Below, piece by piece: positions 63,077 through 64,000 of a DNA stretch of 64,000 bases. A model generated the notes under the pieces. The model ran no database searches, was not told the DNA's origin, and saw only the letters and a list, made by a program, of their open reading frames with translations. Numbering within the stretch: position 1 is the first letter of the stretch; every line of letters starts with the position of its first letter. Source of the stretch: Nocardia fusca NBRC 14340. GTDB lineage: Bacteria > Actinomycetota > Actinomycetes > Mycobacteriales > Mycobacteriaceae. A program made the translations under genes and the position numbers. The stretch spans positions 62,001 through 126,000 of the forward strand of contig NZ_BDCU01000037.1 in assembly GCF_001618425.1 (NCBI RefSeq), read 5' to 3'.

Positions 63077-64000
63077 ATGACGCCGTCGACTCTGCCGCGG
63101 GCTCCCAAGCTGGACGCCCGGTACCGCGAGACGCTGGAAACACTGTCGGAGGGCTCGGTGCACCGCCGGTTCGATCCGTATCTGGACATCGATTGGGATG
63201 CGCCCGAACTCGCCCTCGACCGCGACGATCCCCGATGGATCCTCTCCCCCGACTACGATCCGCTCGGCGCCACCCGCTGGTACCGGGATCTGCCGCCGGC
63301 GAAACAGATCGAGATCGGCCGCTGGCGGATCGCCAACGCCATCAAGGTCGGCGCGGCCTTCGAAACCGTGCTCATCCGCGGAATGATGCAGTACATCGCG
63401 AAACTGCCCAACGGGTCGCCGGAGTTCCGCTACTGCCTGCACGAGATGACCGAGGAGTGCAACCACATCCAGATGTTCCAGGAGCTGGTGAACCGGATCG
63501 GCGACGATGTCCCCGGTATGCGGCCGATCTTCCGGGCGCTCTCCCCGTTCATCGGGGTGGCCGGCGGCTACGCGCATGTGGTGCTGTTCCTGGGCATCCT
63601 CGGCGGCGAGGAGCCGATCGACCACTACCAGAAGGCGATGATCCGCAACGGCGCGAACCTACCTCCGCTGGTGGTGCGGACGATGGAGATCCACATCGCC
63701 GAGGAGGCCCGCCATATCTCCTTCGCGGGAGAATTCCTGCGCGCGCATATCGCAAAACTCGGCCCGGTCTCGACCGCGCTGTGCGGGCTGTCCTTCCCGC
63801 TGGCGCTGCGCTGGCTGGCCGGGGAGATCATGGCGCCGCCGCCGGAGTTCGCCCGCCGTTTCGATGTGCCGCGCGAGGTCATCGAGGAGGCGTTCTGGCG
63901 GAGCCCGCACTCGCGGCGGATCCTGTCCGGCTACTTCGGCGATATGCGGGCCCTCGCCGACGAGCTCGGCCTGATGAACCCGGTCACCTCGCGGCTGTGG
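63077..64000 (+). CDS. AurF-like diiron oxygenase (partial, cut by window end)
   Basis: The frame starts at an ATG at 63077 (GAGGAGG upstream) and is open to the last base, giving 308 residues. It has the p-aminobenzoate N-oxygenase (AurF) layout: ferritin-like helices with EMTEECNHIQMFQE and EIHIAEEARHISFAGE supplying E...H and E..H iron ligands. Family members N-oxygenate amines or hydroxylate. Placed after the KstR-controlled gene, it may belong to the same steroid regulon (inference). Confidence 0.9.
   Translation, partial: MTPSTLPRAPKLDARYRETLETLSEGSVHRRFDPYLDIDWDAPELALDRDDPRWILSPDYDPLGATRWYRDLPPAKQIEIGRWRIANAIKVGAAFETVLIRGMMQYIAKLPNGSPEFRYCLHEMTEECNHIQMFQELVNRIGDDVPGMRPIFRALSPFIGVAGGYAHVVLFLGILGGEEPIDHYQKAMIRNGANLPPLVVRTMEIHIAEEARHISFAGEFLRAHIAKLGPVSTALCGLSFPLALRWLAGEIMAPPPEFARRFDVPREVIEEAFWRSPHSRRILSGYFGDMRALADELGLMNPVTSRLW

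Overview
The window is high-GC actinobacterial DNA and looks like Nocardia or a close mycolic-acid relative. The evidence is a tmRNA encoding the tag ADSNQREYALAA, a prfB / MscS channel / small Pro-rich protein / ftsE / ftsX cluster in mycobacterial order, a fadE24-fadE23-like pair, tandem fadD genes, a KstR-type operator (TAGAACGTGTTCTA), and ESX (type VII)-style helical proteins. The species assignment is inference.

Positions 1-19570 (minus strand) form one operon-like accessory block. It holds a 468-residue partner gene, a 558-residue WXG/Esp-like protein starting inside the partner's stop (ATGA), and, 9 bp further on, one uninterrupted reading frame of at least 5,493 codons that is still open at base 1. 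This giant protein has a CpnT-like helical N terminus, an Ala/Pro/Glu-rich linker, a SecA-like ATPase, three papain-fold Cys-His-Asp triads, an ADP-ribosyltransferase-like segment, five helix-turn-helix repeats at an exact 83-residue period, a GHKL ATPase, an HEFAH zinc-peptidase motif and a 12-helix MFS-like membrane module. Recurrent IGSRP-type linkers lie between modules. I read it as a giant polymorphic-toxin or effector polyprotein exported by a type VII system. It is the most unusual object here. tRNA-Ala(GGC) with a strong terminator marks the right boundary.

Positions 20400-43700 are housekeeping and metabolic genes: a DsbA-like thiol protein, two MFS exporters (one facing an ArsR-type regulator across a three-box operator), phosphoglucomutase, a sugar-lactone oxidase overlapping a sirtuin tail to tail, smpB and ssrA, an oxidoreductase operon (PF10118-type protein, ferredoxin reductase, alpha/beta hydrolase), a WYL regulator, RecQ, a DinB-like protein, an ECF41-type sigma factor, histidinol-phosphatase, an FMN reductase and an XRE regulator.

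Positions 43700-47700 are the prfB-mscS-orf-ftsE-ftsX operon (translation termination, osmotic protection, cell-division control of wall hydrolases), closed by a hairpin. Positions 47700-56000 concern lipids: two acyl-CoA dehydrogenases behind a duplicated palindromic operator, a VOC-fold protein, a secreted protein and two paralogous acyl-CoA ligases. Positions 55700-64000 hold a His-rich PepSY membrane protein with a small membrane partner, galactokinase, a membrane GGDEF protein, a coiled-coil protein, a KstR-box-controlled SnoaL-like protein and an AurF-like diiron protein cut by the window end.
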